Shown: positions 41,616 through 51,276, counted from the stretch's first letter. The stretch: DNA of 64,000 nt from JAGDMS01 sp050015455 (GCA_050015455.1 JBEKBJ010000005.1:1-64000); one strand, 5' to 3'. The notes: generated by a model not told the origin, from the letters alone. Numbers and translations are program-made.

Positions 41616-42661
41616 GCCGCACTCCGGCGCCAGACGCGCCAGCGCCGTCGCAACGCCATTCCAGCCGCACGCCGCCGTTCACCGACCAAGGGCTCGAGCG
41701 CCAACAGCATGACGGCCAGAAACAACGGGATCTGGAAGCGCTCCTCGAAACGCCGCTCCATGGTGCTCTTCAGCTCGCGCTTCTCCATTTTCCCGATGTA
41801 GTCATTGTACACCACGTCGAGCCCGAGGCCCGGCCCTTCGGCGTGTACGTAGGCGCCGCCGCTATCGGTTGCGATCTTCTTCAGAGTTTCATCATCGAGC
41901 CGCGACTTCACCACCTGACCTTTGCGGTCTTTGACGAACGTCTGCTGCCCATCGACGGTGATCGGGATGAGGTCGCCCTCCGGCGTGCCGATGCCGACGG
42001 TGTAGATCTTGATGCCTTCGTCGGCCGCCTGCTTGGCGGCCTCGTCGACCTTCCCCTCGTGGTCCTCACCGTCGGTGATGAGGATCAAGGCTTCGTGCTT
42101 GCCCTGGTGTCCTTCGAAGGCCTCGATGGCGGAGCTGATGGCCTCGGCCAGCGCTGTCCCGCCTCTCGGGATGGTGCCGACGTCGATGGCGCGCAGGCTC
42201 TCCGCAAAGGCCTCATAGTCGAGGGTGAGTGGGCACTGCACGAACGCCGATCCGGCGAACGCCACCAGGCCGATGCGGTCGCCATGCAATTGCTTCACCA
42301 GGTCTTGCACCGCGAGCTTGGCACGCCCGAGGCGGTTGGGTTTGATGTCTTCCGCCAGCATGCTGCGCGAGGTGTCGAGCGCGACGATGATGTCGACGCC
42401 TTCGCGGTGGACTTCCTCCCAGTGAAAGCCCCACTTCGGGCCGGCGAGCGCCACCACGAGAAGCGCCAACCCGGCCAGCCACAGCGCGGCACGCCAGCGC
42501 TGACGGCGCTGGTCGAGATCGGGGGCCAGCGCCGGCAGCAGACGCGCCTCAGCGAAGCGCAGGAGCGCCTGGCGCCGCCGGCGCAACGCCCAGAGGAAAA
42601 AGGCCAGCGCCAGGGGGACGAGCCCGACGAACCAGAGGAGAGAAGAATCACGCCAGGCCAT
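41612..42661 (-). CDS. batB: BatB (membrane VWA-domain protein)
   Basis: A ~349-residue protein with two N-terminal membrane helices, a VWA domain (VDIIVALDTSRSMLAEDIKP; MIDAS DxSxS motif, later ITDGEDHEG) and a C-terminal membrane helix. It forms a complex with BatA. Start 42661 overlaps the BatA stop by one base (TGATGG), showing tight coupling; a longer frame would lie inside batA. The VWA domain faces the periplasm. Function in oxidative stress tolerance is known only by family. Confidence 0.85.
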   Translation of the reverse strand: MAWRDSSLLWFVGLVPLALAFFLWALRRRRQALLRFAEARLLPALAPDLDQRRQRWRAALWLAGLALLVVALAGPKWGFHWEEVHREGVDIIVALDTSRSMLAEDIKPNRLGRAKLAVQDLVKQLHGDRIGLVAFAGSAFVQCPLTLDYEAFAESLRAIDVGTIPRGGTALAEAISSAIEAFEGHQGKHEALILITDGEDHEGKVDEAAKQAADEGIKIYTVGIGTPEGDLIPITVDGQQTFVKDRKGQVVKSRLDDETLKKIATDSGGAYVHAEGPGLGLDVVYNDYIGKMEKRELKSTMERRFEERFQIPLFLAVMLLALEPLVGERRRAAGMALRRRWRVWRRSAA

Positions 42662-43659
42662 CACGGTAGCTTCCGCAAGCGGGTATGGCCGAGGCCGGCC
42701 TCGGCACCTAGCAGGAGCAACGCGGGAATCACGAACCACGGATAGAGCTCGGTGTAATCCAGGTAACGCGGTGCGCTGAACGTGGTCTTCTCCAAGCGGT
42801 TGATGTCGCTGTAGATCTGCTGGAGGCTGGCGGTGTCGGTGGCGCGAAAATACGTCCCGCCGGTCTTCTGCGCGATCAGCTTCAAGGTGTCTTCATCGAT
42901 GTCGACCTTGATCGGTTGGTACACCTTGTTGCCGAAGATATCGCGGGCAGGGAAGGGCGCCAGGCCGCGCGTGCCGGCGCCGATGGTGTACACCTTGATG
43001 CCCACCGCTTTCACCGCGTCGGCGGCAGTGGCGGGCGAGATCTTCCCGGCGTTGTTCTGCCCGTCGGTGAGCAAGATGATCACCTTGCTTTTGGCATCGG
43101 AGTGCTCCAGCCGGCCCGCCGCGGTAGCCAGCGCCGAACCGATCGCGGTGCCGTCCTCGATCATGCCGATCTTGGCGCGCGCCAGGTTCTGCAGGAGCCA
43201 ACCGTGATCCAAGGTGAGCGGGCACTGCGTGTACGGCCGTGCGCTGAAGAGTACCAGGCCGATGCGGTCACCGGCGCGGCCGGCGACGAAATCGCGCACC
43301 ACCGACTTGACCACGTCGAGGCGGCTGGCGCGCTGCCCGCTGAGAGTGAAGTCTTCCGACAACATGCTGCCCGAGATGTCGACCGCGAGCATGATGTCGA
43401 TGCCCTCACCGTAGTAAGCGCTTTCCGCTTTGCCTTTCTGCGGACGGGCCAGCGCCACGACCAACAGCAGCAGTCCGAGACCCCGCAGCGCCGGCAGCAG
43501 CCAACGCCAACGGCGCACGCCCGCGTAGGGGATGCCGCGCACCAGCGCCAGCGACGGGAAACGCACCGCGGCCTCGCGTCGCCCGCGGCGTTGGAGCCAG
43601 AGAATCAGCGGCACGATAAGGATCAGTGCCAGCAGCCACGGATCATGCAGCCGCATCAT
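42661..43659 (-). CDS. batA: BatA (membrane VWA-domain protein)
   Basis: A ~332-residue partner of BatB with the same layout: N-terminal helices (WLLALILIVPLILWL, LLLLVVALARP), VWA domain with MIDAS VDISGSMLSEDF and TDGQNN, and a final membrane helix (PWFVIPALLLLG). The start, at one of two adjacent ATGs (43659), overlaps the upstream DUF4381-like gene by 17 bases. Confidence 0.85.
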   Translation of the reverse strand: MMRLHDPWLLALILIVPLILWLQRRGRREAAVRFPSLALVRGIPYAGVRRWRWLLPALRGLGLLLLVVALARPQKGKAESAYYGEGIDIMLAVDISGSMLSEDFTLSGQRASRLDVVKSVVRDFVAGRAGDRIGLVLFSARPYTQCPLTLDHGWLLQNLARAKIGMIEDGTAIGSALATAAGRLEHSDAKSKVIILLTDGQNNAGKISPATAADAVKAVGIKVYTIGAGTRGLAPFPARDIFGNKVYQPIKVDIDEDTLKLIAQKTGGTYFRATDTASLQQIYSDINRLEKTTFSAPRYLDYTELYPWFVIPALLLLGAEAGLGHTRLRKLP

Positions 43660-44629
43660 GCACCTCGGTGTTCTGCGGACCGGCGTTGTGCGGGGCAGAG
43701 GCGACCCGTGTTTCCTCGACGAAGCGGCGCGCGGCGTTGTAGGCGCCTTCACTGTCGTCGAGACTCGGCAGGTGCCGCGCGAACTTGACCAGATCCGCCT
43801 GCGACAAGAAGTCGGCGAGCAGCCGCCGATGCGGCTGGATCAAACGGCCATCGCCGGCCACCGCCGAGAGAAACTCCTCCGTGGTCATCTCCGGCGCGCG
43901 TAGGTGGAAACGATCCTCCAGGTAGCGCCGCACGATAGCGGACAGCTGGACGTAATATTCCTCGAACTTGCCTTCATCGATGAGGTGCCGGGCCCGCAGC
44001 CGGTTGAGCGCGGCCAGTGCCGCCTCATGCGGTGGCTGCCGCGCCAGTGCCCGCTGCCGGCGCGGCCGGTTGAGGAAATAGAAGAGGCCCGCGCCGAGCA
44101 GTGCCACGACCAGAACGGCCGCCGCACCAACGCCGATCGGCCGCCAGTCGAACGGCACCTCTTCGGGTGGTTTGATGTCACGGATGTCGGCCGGGTTCTT
44201 CTCCTGTGCCAGCAAGCTGGTCACGCCCACCAGAACCTCGTTACCCTCGGCGTCACGCAGGTCCTCCCCCGGGGTGCGGTACTGCACCTTCGGGGCCGGA
44301 ATCAGATGATCGCCGGTCTCGAAGATGGTGAGCGTGTACCAGCGCGAGGTGATGGTGCGGCCGTTCTCCGTGCGCGTCGGGAGTTCGCCGAAATCGCTGA
44401 CCGTGAAGTCGCCAAGTTTGCCGCTGTACACGGGGATGAGGATTTCAGTGTCGGTGGCGGCGGCGACCTCGACAGTATAGCGGATCGGGTCACCGAGAGT
44501 GACCTGGCTGCGATCGACGCTGGCCTTGACGGTGACAGGGGCGGTGGCGTTGGGGGTGGGATCGGCGGCGAGGGCGGAGCCGACGATGCAGAGGGCAATC
44601 AGGATCCTTGCAGAGGCGAAGCAGCGCAT
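43643..44629 (-). CDS. Exported DUF4381-like/BatD-like protein
   Basis: A 328-residue membrane protein preceding batA. A signal peptide (RILIALCIVGSALAA), an Ig-like domain (VTVKASVDRSQVTLGDPIRYTVEV, the BatD N-terminal type), one membrane helix (VGAAAVLVVALLGAGLFYFL), and a cytoplasmic DUF4381-type helical tail (ALAALNRLRARHLIDEGKFEEYYVQLSAIVRRYLEDRF). Start 44629 is used because the longer frame to 44893 is built from repeats. It belongs to MoxR/Bat operons. Confidence 0.72.
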   Translation of the reverse strand: MRCFASARILIALCIVGSALAADPTPNATAPVTVKASVDRSQVTLGDPIRYTVEVAAATDTEILIPVYSGKLGDFTVSDFGELPTRTENGRTITSRWYTLTIFETGDHLIPAPKVQYRTPGEDLRDAEGNEVLVGVTSLLAQEKNPADIRDIKPPEEVPFDWRPIGVGAAAVLVVALLGAGLFYFLNRPRRQRALARQPPHEAALAALNRLRARHLIDEGKFEEYYVQLSAIVRRYLEDRFHLRAPEMTTEEFLSAVAGDGRLIQPHRRLLADFLSQADLVKFARHLPSLDDSEGAYNAARRFVEETRVASAPHNAGPQNTEVHDAAA

Positions 44630-44720
44630 TCGAATTCTCTCGCCGGTTCGCCTCTCTTGCGATCTCCCTCTCCCTTTGGAGAGTGTCGATAGATGCACGG
44701 GAGGCGGTAGGGCTGGTGAC

Positions 44721-44808
44721 TTCCCCCTTTGAAAAAGGGGGATTGAGGGGGATTTTCTAAATGATCCGCGCCCAAATCCCTCCTGACCTCCCTTTTTCAA
44801 AGGGAGGC
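44721..44808. repeat. Palindromic CCCCCTTTGAAAAAGGGGG repeat pair
   Basis: Two inverted arms (44721-44757 and 44771-44808) of a widespread 'CCCTTTTTCAAAGGGAG' type repeat lie between the DUF58 and DUF4381-like genes, forming a long potential hairpin. No gene is present from 44630 to 44894. Confidence 0.65.
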
Positions 44809-44894
44809 ACCCGTTCCCGTGGCGAAAATCGACACTCCCTTTGGGAGAGGGTAGGGGTGAGGGCCTGCGGCGGCGTGGAGTCCTCAGATCCATT

Positions 44895-45770
44895 TCAGTG
44901 TCGGTGCTCGCGCATGCGGAAGAAGCGTAGCAGGGCTTCGGTGTAGGGGCGATCGGTACGCACGACGATGGCGTCGACGTCGACGCCGCGCAGCATGCGC
45001 TCGCGGTCGCGACGCGCGGCAGCGGCGCGCTCCTCGAATTCGCGCCGCAGGCGGCTGTCGCCGGTGTCGAGCAAGATCTGCTCTCCGGTCTCGGCGTCTT
45101 GCAGGGCGATGAGGCCCACGTCCGGCAGCGCCAGGTCGCGCGGGTCGTCCAACACCACGGCGATGACGTCGTGGCGGCGATTGGCGATCTTCAACGCCAG
45201 GCGCACGCCCGTGTCGAGAAAGTCCGAGATGACGAAGGTGACGCAGCGCCGCTTGGTCACCCGGCTGAGGTGCTCCAGGGCGGCGGCGATGTCGGTCCCG
45301 TGTCCTTGCGGCGTAAACGACAGCACCTCGCGGATGACGCGCAGGACATGGCGTGTCCCTTTCTTGGGGGGCAACGCCAGTTCGACGTGGTCGCTGAACA
45401 TCAGCAGCCCCACCTTGTCGTTGTTGGTGATGGCGGAAAACGCGAACAATGCTGCCATCTCCGCCGCCATCTCGCTCTTCAGTTGCTTGACGGTACCGAA
45501 ATGCGTCGAGGCGCTGGCGTCGACCAACAGCATGACGGTCAGCTCGCGTTCTTCGACGAAGCGCTTGACATGCGGCACCCCGGTGCGCGCGGTCACGTTC
45601 CAGTCGATGGTGCGCACGTCGTCTCCCGGCAGATAGTGCCGCACCTCCGCGAACTCCATTCCCCGCCCCTTGAACACGCTCTGGTACTGCCCGGCAAAAA
45701 GATCGCTGACCAGGTGGCTCGTCCGTATCTGAATCTTGCGGACCGCCTTGAGCTGCTCGGAAGTCAACAT
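44895..45770 (-). CDS. DUF58 domain protein of the MoxR/Bat cluster
   Basis: A 291-residue cytoplasmic protein. The N-terminus LVSDLFAGQYQSVFKGRGMEFAEVRHYLPGDDVRTIDWN carries the DUF58 signature. A VWA-like fold follows (VMLLVDASASTHFGT, FVISDFLD). DUF58 proteins act with MoxR AAA+ ATPases as chaperone-like modules that mature or insert cofactors. It is encoded directly downstream of moxR, ~90 bases apart, with a hairpin repeat between them. Confidence 0.88.
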   Translation of the reverse strand: MLTSEQLKAVRKIQIRTSHLVSDLFAGQYQSVFKGRGMEFAEVRHYLPGDDVRTIDWNVTARTGVPHVKRFVEERELTVMLLVDASASTHFGTVKQLKSEMAAEMAALFAFSAITNNDKVGLLMFSDHVELALPPKKGTRHVLRVIREVLSFTPQGHGTDIAAALEHLSRVTKRRCVTFVISDFLDTGVRLALKIANRRHDVIAVVLDDPRDLALPDVGLIALQDAETGEQILLDTGDSRLRREFEERAAAARRDRERMLRGVDVDAIVVRTDRPYTEALLRFFRMREHRH

Positions 45771-45784
45771 GATCGGTCGAAAAG

Positions 45785-45860
45785 ACGTGAGCGGTTAGGC
45801 GTGAGGCGTTAGGGGTGGGGCTCCGGACCCCTCACGCCTTACGTCTCACGCCTTACGGTT
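45785..45860. repeat. Short-word intergenic hairpin repeat
   Basis: Iterated GTGAGGCGTTAGG-type words on the left and CCTTACG/CTCACG words on the right are inverted to one another around the loop GGCTCCGGA. This can form a strong stem-loop between moxR and the DUF58 gene and may modulate expression or end transcription. The same word (CTTACGCCTTACGCC) recurs at 52311-52350. Confidence 0.55.
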
Positions 45861-45861
45861 T

Positions 45862-46851
45862 CTACGGCACCGGCACTCCGTCGAAGACGCTCTTCACCAC
45901 GGCGTCGGCGTCGACATCTTCGGCCTCGGCTTCGTAGGTGACGATGATGCGGTGGCGCAGGACGTCGGCGCCGATGGATTTCACGTCTTGTGGCGTGACG
46001 TAACCGCGGCCCTGCAAGAAGGCGTGCGCCTTGGCGGCCAAGGTGAGATAAAGCGTCGCTCGCGGTGAGGCCCCGTATTGGATCAGCCGTTGCAAATCGA
46101 GCTTGTAGGCCGATGGGTTCCGGGTCGCGAACACCAAGTCGATGATGTAGTCCTTGATCTTGTCGTCGAGGTAAATCTGATCGACCAGATTGCGCAACCG
46201 CAAGATGTCGGCAGTGTGGATCACGGGGCTGAGGCCGTCGCGTTGGTTCACCGAAGCCATGCGATCCAGAATCTGTCGTTCCTCTTCCTTGGACGGATAG
46301 GTGATCGACAGCTTCAGCATGAAGCGGTCGACCTGCGCTTCGGGCAGCGGATACGTGCCTTCCTGCTCGATCGGGTTCTGCGTCGCCAGGACGAGGAACG
46401 GGTCGGGCAGGGGATGGGTCTCGCTGCCGATGGTCACCTGCCGTTCCTGCATGGCTTCGAGCAGGGCGCTTTGCACCTTGGCGGGCGCGCGGTTGATTTC
46501 GTCAGCCAGGATGATGTTGGCGAAGATCGGTCCCTTCTTGGTGGTGAAGTTGCCGTCGCGCGGATTGTAGATCAGGGTGCCGATGAGGTCGGCGGGGAGC
46601 AGATCGGGCGTAAACTGTAGGCGCTGAAAGCTGGCATCGATCGTCTGCGCCAGCGTCTTCACCGACAGGGTCTTGGCCAATCCTGGCACGCCTTCGATGA
46701 GCACGTGGCCGTTGGCCAGCAGACCGATGAGTAAGCGGTCCACCAGGTAGCGTTGGCCGACGATGACACGGCCGATCTCCTCGCGCAGGCGGTACAAACA
46801 CGCAGCCTCTTCCTTTACCCGGTCATTGATGGCGGTAATTCCGGCGTCCAT
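45862..46851 (-). CDS. MoxR-family AAA+ ATPase
   Basis: A 329-residue AAA+ ATPase. Walker A is EGVPGLAKT (~50), Walker B NIILADEINRAP (~110), then sensor ATQNPIEQEGTYPLPEAQVDRF and arginine-finger/lid helices with YGASPRATLYLTLAAKAHA. It heads the Bat cluster, which is the usual order (moxR, DUF58, DUF4381, batA, batB, batC, batD, batE). It probably acts as a chaperone for the VWA proteins. Confidence 0.92.
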   Translation of the reverse strand: MDAGITAINDRVKEEAACLYRLREEIGRVIVGQRYLVDRLLIGLLANGHVLIEGVPGLAKTLSVKTLAQTIDASFQRLQFTPDLLPADLIGTLIYNPRDGNFTTKKGPIFANIILADEINRAPAKVQSALLEAMQERQVTIGSETHPLPDPFLVLATQNPIEQEGTYPLPEAQVDRFMLKLSITYPSKEEERQILDRMASVNQRDGLSPVIHTADILRLRNLVDQIYLDDKIKDYIIDLVFATRNPSAYKLDLQRLIQYGASPRATLYLTLAAKAHAFLQGRGYVTPQDVKSIGADVLRHRIIVTYEAEAEDVDADAVVKSVFDGVPVP

Positions 46852-47120
46852 ATCGGCTCAACCCCTCGCTCGTCGAATTCGTCCCGCGGCCCGCGGCCGA
46901 CCTGAACGTGTGATAGACGCTCGTGGGGGAAGATTCTTCACGCCTCGACAGCTCCCGCGACCGCGAGAACACCGGCGCTCCGACCCCACAACGTGACACG
47001 GCATTCGTAAGCCGCTTACTTAACTACCCTCCGGACGGGGGTCAAGCGCGGCGGCGGGCGGTGAACCCACGGATGCCCGCAGTTGCAGCTGCTCACGTCG
47101 TACCTCTCCTTGCCATCCCG
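46852..47120. other. Intergenic region upstream of moxR
   Basis: Nothing coding seen. The sequence is unremarkable and probably contains the promoter for the leftward moxR-bat operon, though no clear -35/-10 pair stands out. Confidence 0.25.
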
Positions 47121-47415
47121 TCACCACTTCGCGTAGTGGCTCTCCGCGTATCCCAGCATTCCCGCCACGCGGATTTCCTCGCCCGCGGCGGTGACCAGAC
47201 GGCCCTGATAGCGCCCCAGCAGTTGGTTGAAGTTGGAGGCGACGATCCAGGCGTTGATTCTCTCGGCGTGGCTGCCCTGCGGCTCGAAGTCGAGCTGCAA
47301 GCGGCCGTCGAACGAGCGCAACCGGCCAGGGCCTAATCAGGTCGTTGCAGTCGTACTCGAAAACCACCGTGTCGGTGTCGTCCGCGTCGATCAATCGCCG
47401 ACTTGACATGTGCAT
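47121..47415 (-). pseudogene. DUF2804-like C-terminal remnant
   Basis: The - strand reads SSRRLIDADDTDTVVFEYDCNDL in one frame. It continues in another as SFDGRLQLDFEP...WIVASNFNQLLGRYQGRL...GMLGYAESHYAKW before a stop. Together these match the last ~100 residues of DUF2804 proteins. A frameshift near 47330 and the missing first two thirds show it is dead. Confidence 0.55.
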
Positions 47416-47482
47416 AGTTACCCTAATTCCGGATTCCGGGTGTGCTGCGCAAGCCCAGGGGAGGGTCCGGCTGTTGTCAACC

Positions 47483-48856
47483 TCAGTTGTTCAAGGAATG
47501 CAGTGGCGCGGGCACGCGGCCCCCGTAACGGACAAAGCGGGTCGAGGCGCCTGCATGCCGGATCGGCATGATCGCGCTTTCGCCGAACAATCCACCGAAC
47601 ACCGCCTTCTCACCGGCCTTCTTCCCCGGCACGGGGATGAGGCGCACCGCGGTGGTCTTGTTGTTGACGACTCCAATCGCCATCTCGTCCGCAATGATTG
47701 CGGCAATTGTATCTGCACCCGTGTCGCCAGGTACCGCAATCATGTCCAGGCCGACGGAGCACACGCTGGTCATGGCCTCCAGCTTCTCCAGGCTCAGGTG
47801 CCCTTGCCCCACGGCTTCCGCCAGCGCCCGGTCTTCACAGACTGGAATGAAGGCACCGGAGAGGCCGCCGACCGACGAGGAGGCAAACAGCCCGCCCTTC
47901 TTGACCGCGTCGTTCAAGAGCGCCACGGCGGCAGTGGAGCCTGGGGCGCCGATGACTGCGATGCCCATGGTTTGTAAGATTTCGCCGACGCTGTCTCCGA
48001 CGGCCGGGGTGGGCGCCAGCGACAAATCCACGATCCCGAAATTCACACCCAGCGCCGCCGCAACCTCACGTCCGATCAATTCACCGACACGCGTCACGCG
48101 AAATGACGTCATCTTGATCTCCTCAGCGATGGCACCGAGATCGATTTGCCCTCCGCTCTTTGCCAAACGTTGCAGCGCCGATTTGACGACCCCCGGGCCG
48201 CTCACGCCGATGTTGATCACGCATTCCGGTTCCCCGTAGCCAAGGTAAGCCCCGGCCATGAAAGGGTTGTCCTCCGGCATGTTCGCGAACACCACGAGCT
48301 TGGCGCAACCGAAGCCGTCGCTGGCAGCCGTAAGCTGCGCCGTGCGCACAATCACTTCGCCCAGCATGAGAACGGCATCCATGTTGATTCCGGCCTTGGT
48401 GGACGCCACGTTCACAGAACTGCATACCCGCTCGGTCGTGGAGAGCGCTTCGGGCAGCGATTCGATGAGCGTGCGTTCGCCGGCTGTAAAACCCTTCTGC
48501 ACCAGTGCCGTATAGCCACCGACAAAGTTGACCCCGATCTCGCGGGCCGCCGCGTCCAGGGTGCACGCCACCTGAAGGAATCCGCCCATGCCCTGCGAGG
48601 CCGCGACCGCGCTGATCGGCGAAACGGCCACACGCCGATTCACGACCGGAATGCCGTAACGAGCGCCGATTCCATCGCAGACGCTGACCAGCCGCCCCGC
48701 CCAATCCAGAATCTTGCGGTGTATCTTCCGGCAAAGCTGATCGGCATCCGGAGAGGCACAGTCCATCAGATTGAGGCCCATCGTAACCGTCCGGACATCC
48801 AGGTGCTCCTTCTGGAACATGCCCAGGGTTGTCATGATGTCTTCGGATCTGAGCAT
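47483..48856 (-). CDS. UPF0210/DUF711 (PFL-like) family protein
   Basis: A 457-residue protein of the UPF0210 family, related to glycyl-radical-enzyme folds. Diagnostic segments are DVRTVTMGLNLMDCAS, CVINIGVSGPGVV, TPAVGDSVGEILQTMG and GSTAAVALLNDAVKKGG. The function is unknown. It is almost always linked to an ACT-domain protein, as here (5 bases from the preceding gene, GAGGTAG binding site), implying control by an amino acid or other small ligand. Start 48856. Confidence 0.85.
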   Translation of the reverse strand: MLRSEDIMTTLGMFQKEHLDVRTVTMGLNLMDCASPDADQLCRKIHRKILDWAGRLVSVCDGIGARYGIPVVNRRVAVSPISAVAASQGMGGFLQVACTLDAAAREIGVNFVGGYTALVQKGFTAGERTLIESLPEALSTTERVCSSVNVASTKAGINMDAVLMLGEVIVRTAQLTAASDGFGCAKLVVFANMPEDNPFMAGAYLGYGEPECVINIGVSGPGVVKSALQRLAKSGGQIDLGAIAEEIKMTSFRVTRVGELIGREVAAALGVNFGIVDLSLAPTPAVGDSVGEILQTMGIAVIGAPGSTAAVALLNDAVKKGGLFASSSVGGLSGAFIPVCEDRALAEAVGQGHLSLEKLEAMTSVCSVGLDMIAVPGDTGADTIAAIIADEMAIGVVNNKTTAVRLIPVPGKKAGEKAVFGGLFGESAIMPIRHAGASTRFVRYGGRVPAPLHSLNN

Positions 48857-48860
48857 TACA

Positions 48861-49442
48861 CTACCTCGAACCCATGCCCTTGTGGCGGAACTCGATCTCG
48901 CTGGTGGCCACAAAAATGTCCTCATGCTGGAGGCGGATCACCAGGTCACTGCCCAGCAGCAACCCCTCCAGGTCGATCTGCAACTGGCGGATGTCCAGGT
49001 TTCCGGGGATCGTCACTTGACTGAGCATTACGAAGTTGTCGCCTTCGGTATAAGCGTACAGGTCCACGATGTTGATGCCGCGGCTGGACAGGTAGGAACT
49101 GATGCGGCTGATCACGCCCGGTCTGTCTTTTCCCATGATCGTGAGCACGAACTGGTCGCCGGTAACCGGCGCGGTCCGGGCGGCATCGGGGTCCCGGGGC
49201 TTTACGGACACCGCCAGTTCGCCCGGTGAGCCCGACTTCTCAACGGCCGCCTGAATCCTCTCGGCGGGCATCTCCTCTGAAAAGCTGACGGTCAAGATGA
49301 TCGTGAAGTAACCGCGGAGGACGGTTTGACTGAGCGCCTCGACGTTCCCGCGCAAGTCCAGAATGGCACGGGCCACTCCGGCGATGATGCCGACGCGGTC
49401 ACGCGACATGACTGAAATGACGAAGTCGCCGGCCATGTTCAT
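48861..49442 (-). CDS. Tandem ACT-domain regulator (UPF0237-like)
   Basis: A 193-residue protein of two ACT domains: FVISVMSRDRVGIIAGVARAILDL (~8-32) and FVLTIMGKDRPGVISRISSYLSSRGINIVDLY (~98-130). UPF0237 proteins next to UPF0210 normally have a single ~90-residue ACT domain; this one is a GcvR-like duplicate. It probably senses an amino acid and acts on the UPF0210 partner. The start may be 49442 or ATG 49436. Confidence 0.82.
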   Translation of the reverse strand: MNMAGDFVISVMSRDRVGIIAGVARAILDLRGNVEALSQTVLRGYFTIILTVSFSEEMPAERIQAAVEKSGSPGELAVSVKPRDPDAARTAPVTGDQFVLTIMGKDRPGVISRISSYLSSRGINIVDLYAYTEGDNFVMLSQVTIPGNLDIRQLQIDLEGLLLGSDLVIRLQHEDIFVATSEIEFRHKGMGSR

Positions 49443-49479
49443 GCCCCGGTTCTAGCAGGATGCTGAAAAACGGTTTTGG

Positions 49480-49564
49480 CACCCTTCGACAAGCTCAGGG
49501 TGAGCGGAAAATTCCAATGAAATCGGGGAGGGGATCCGCTCATGCTGAGCCTGTCGAAGCATGG
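49480..49564. repeat. Dispersed CCTTCGACAAGCTCAGGGTGAGCGG-type palindrome
   Basis: Two inverted arms (49480-49507 and 49537-49564) of a repeat whose core CTTCGAC...GCTCAGG recurs near 38715, 52905 and 55551. The remaining sequence from 49443 to 49793 shows no gene. Confidence 0.6.
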
Positions 49565-49793
49565 GGCGGGGTTCTTCAGGATCATGTTAGATCGGCCTGC
49601 AGCCATCGCTATAGATAATCGGAACGGCGCCACGCTTGTCAATCAAATGGGTCGGGTTCACGGGGCGCCTCGGCGACGGCGCGAGCCTTACGTGGGTCGG
49701 GTTTGGCTAGGCTGAGATTGTCCAGGGCCATCGCGGCGCCCCGCTGGACGCCTGCGGCGAATCCACCTACTCTGCGGCGCGTGGAGGCTGCCC

Positions 49794-51194
49794 ATGGACG
49801 CTGACCTTTGTTACCGAACGCTAACCGAAGCCGCGGGCCTGTTGCGGCGACGGGAGATCTCACCCGTGGAGCTGACGCGCGCCGTCCTGGCGCGCATCGA
49901 GCGCCTGGAGCCGCAGTTGCACAGTTACATCACGGTCTTGCCGGAGCGCGCTCTGGATCGCGCCCGAGCGGCGGAGCGCCAGCTTGCCGGCGGCACCGAT
50001 CGCGGTCCCTTGCACGGCATTCCGATCGCCGTAAAGGATTTGTTTTTCACCAAAGGCGTGCCGACCACCTGCGCCTCACGCGTCCTGGCCGGCTGGATCC
50101 CGGAGTTCGACGCCACGGTGGTCGAGTACCTCGATGCCGCCGGCGCCGTGCTGCTCGGCAAGTTGAACATGACCGAGTTCGCCATGATCGGCTATGCACC
50201 GTCGCTGCCGATTCCGCGCAATCCGTGGGATCCCGCACGCCACACCGGCGGCTCGTCGAGCGGTTCGGGCGTGGCAACGGCTGCCGGACTGTGCTTCGCT
50301 TCGTTGGGGACCGATACCGGTGGCTCGATCCGCAATCCGTCTGCCTGGTGCGGTGTGGTCGGCCTGAAGCCGACATACGGCCGGGTCAGCCGGCACGGCG
50401 TCTTTCCGCTGGGCATGACTCTCGATCACGTCGGTCCCATCACTCGTAGTGTGGCCGACGCGGCTGTGGTGCTGGAAGTGATCGCCGGTGCGGACGCCAA
50501 CGACCCGACCTCCCTTGATGCGCCCGTGCCGGAATGCTCGGTGACGCTGAACCGTGGCGTCCGCGGCGTGCGCCTTGGTATCGACGAGCAATTCATGGGG
50601 GAGCACGTGCATCCTGAGGTGGTGGCGGCGCTGATGTCGGCGCTCGATGTCCTGCAGCGGCAGGGAGCCGAGTTGGTGCGCGTGTCGGTCCCTGCGGTCG
50701 AAGAGCTGCTGGAGGCGTGGTCGGTGATCTGCAGTGCCGAGGCTGTGGCGGCACACGAGGCGACCTACCCGGCGCGTGCGGACGAATACGGGCCGAGTTT
50801 CAGGTCGTTCCTCGAGTACGGTACGCGCATCAGCGGAGCGGAGTATGCCAAGGCGCACCTGTTGCGTGTCGCCTTCGCGCGGCGGTTTCAAGAGGTGTTT
50901 GAGCACGCTGAGGTCTTCGCATGCCCGGGTTTCTTCATGCAGGCGCCGCTGGCCGACGCCCTCGATCCCTACGGCCCTTTCTCCCCGGCGTTTGCTCCGT
51001 TCATGCGCTTCACCGCGCCGTTCAACTTTAGCGGCAACCCAACGCTGTCGGTGCCGGCTGGCTTCAGTGACAACGGTCTGCCGCACGGCATCCAGTTGGT
51101 CGGCCCGTTGCTCGGCGAGGCGGTACTGTGTCGGGTAGGCCACACCTACGAGCAAGAGACCGAGTGGCACCACCGCCGGCCACCCGTGGGTTGA
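49794..51194 (+). CDS. Amidase-signature family hydrolase
   Basis: A 466-residue amidase. The Ser-cisSer-Lys triad is visible: Lys in GIPIAVKDLFF, cis-Ser in HTGGSSSGSG and nucleophile in TDTGGSIRNPS. It resembles GatA (as at 61644) but lacks GatC/GatB neighbours and diverges in the C-terminal half, so it is more likely a catabolic amidase than a transamidosome subunit. The substrate is unknown. Confidence 0.85.
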   Translation: MDADLCYRTLTEAAGLLRRREISPVELTRAVLARIERLEPQLHSYITVLPERALDRARAAERQLAGGTDRGPLHGIPIAVKDLFFTKGVPTTCASRVLAGWIPEFDATVVEYLDAAGAVLLGKLNMTEFAMIGYAPSLPIPRNPWDPARHTGGSSSGSGVATAAGLCFASLGTDTGGSIRNPSAWCGVVGLKPTYGRVSRHGVFPLGMTLDHVGPITRSVADAAVVLEVIAGADANDPTSLDAPVPECSVTLNRGVRGVRLGIDEQFMGEHVHPEVVAALMSALDVLQRQGAELVRVSVPAVEELLEAWSVICSAEAVAAHEATYPARADEYGPSFRSFLEYGTRISGAEYAKAHLLRVAFARRFQEVFEHAEVFACPGFFMQAPLADALDPYGPFSPAFAPFMRFTAPFNFSGNPTLSVPAGFSDNGLPHGIQLVGPLLGEAVLCRVGHTYEQETEWHHRRPPVG

Positions 51195-51276
51195 ATCCGC
51201 GTCGGGTTGGCTCGCTAGTTTCTATTGAGGCTTGCGTAAGTGATGGAAAGCCCACGGTTGCACGGACAGTCTGCGC

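Noticed and set aside
44630..44893. N-terminal extension of the DUF4381-like protein
   Set aside because: Encoded by palindromic repeats; a proper signal peptide begins at 44629.
49794..51194. Second GatA subunit
   Set aside because: Shares the amidase triad but is not linked to gatB/gatC and diverges in the C-terminal half; the true gatA is at 61644-63104.
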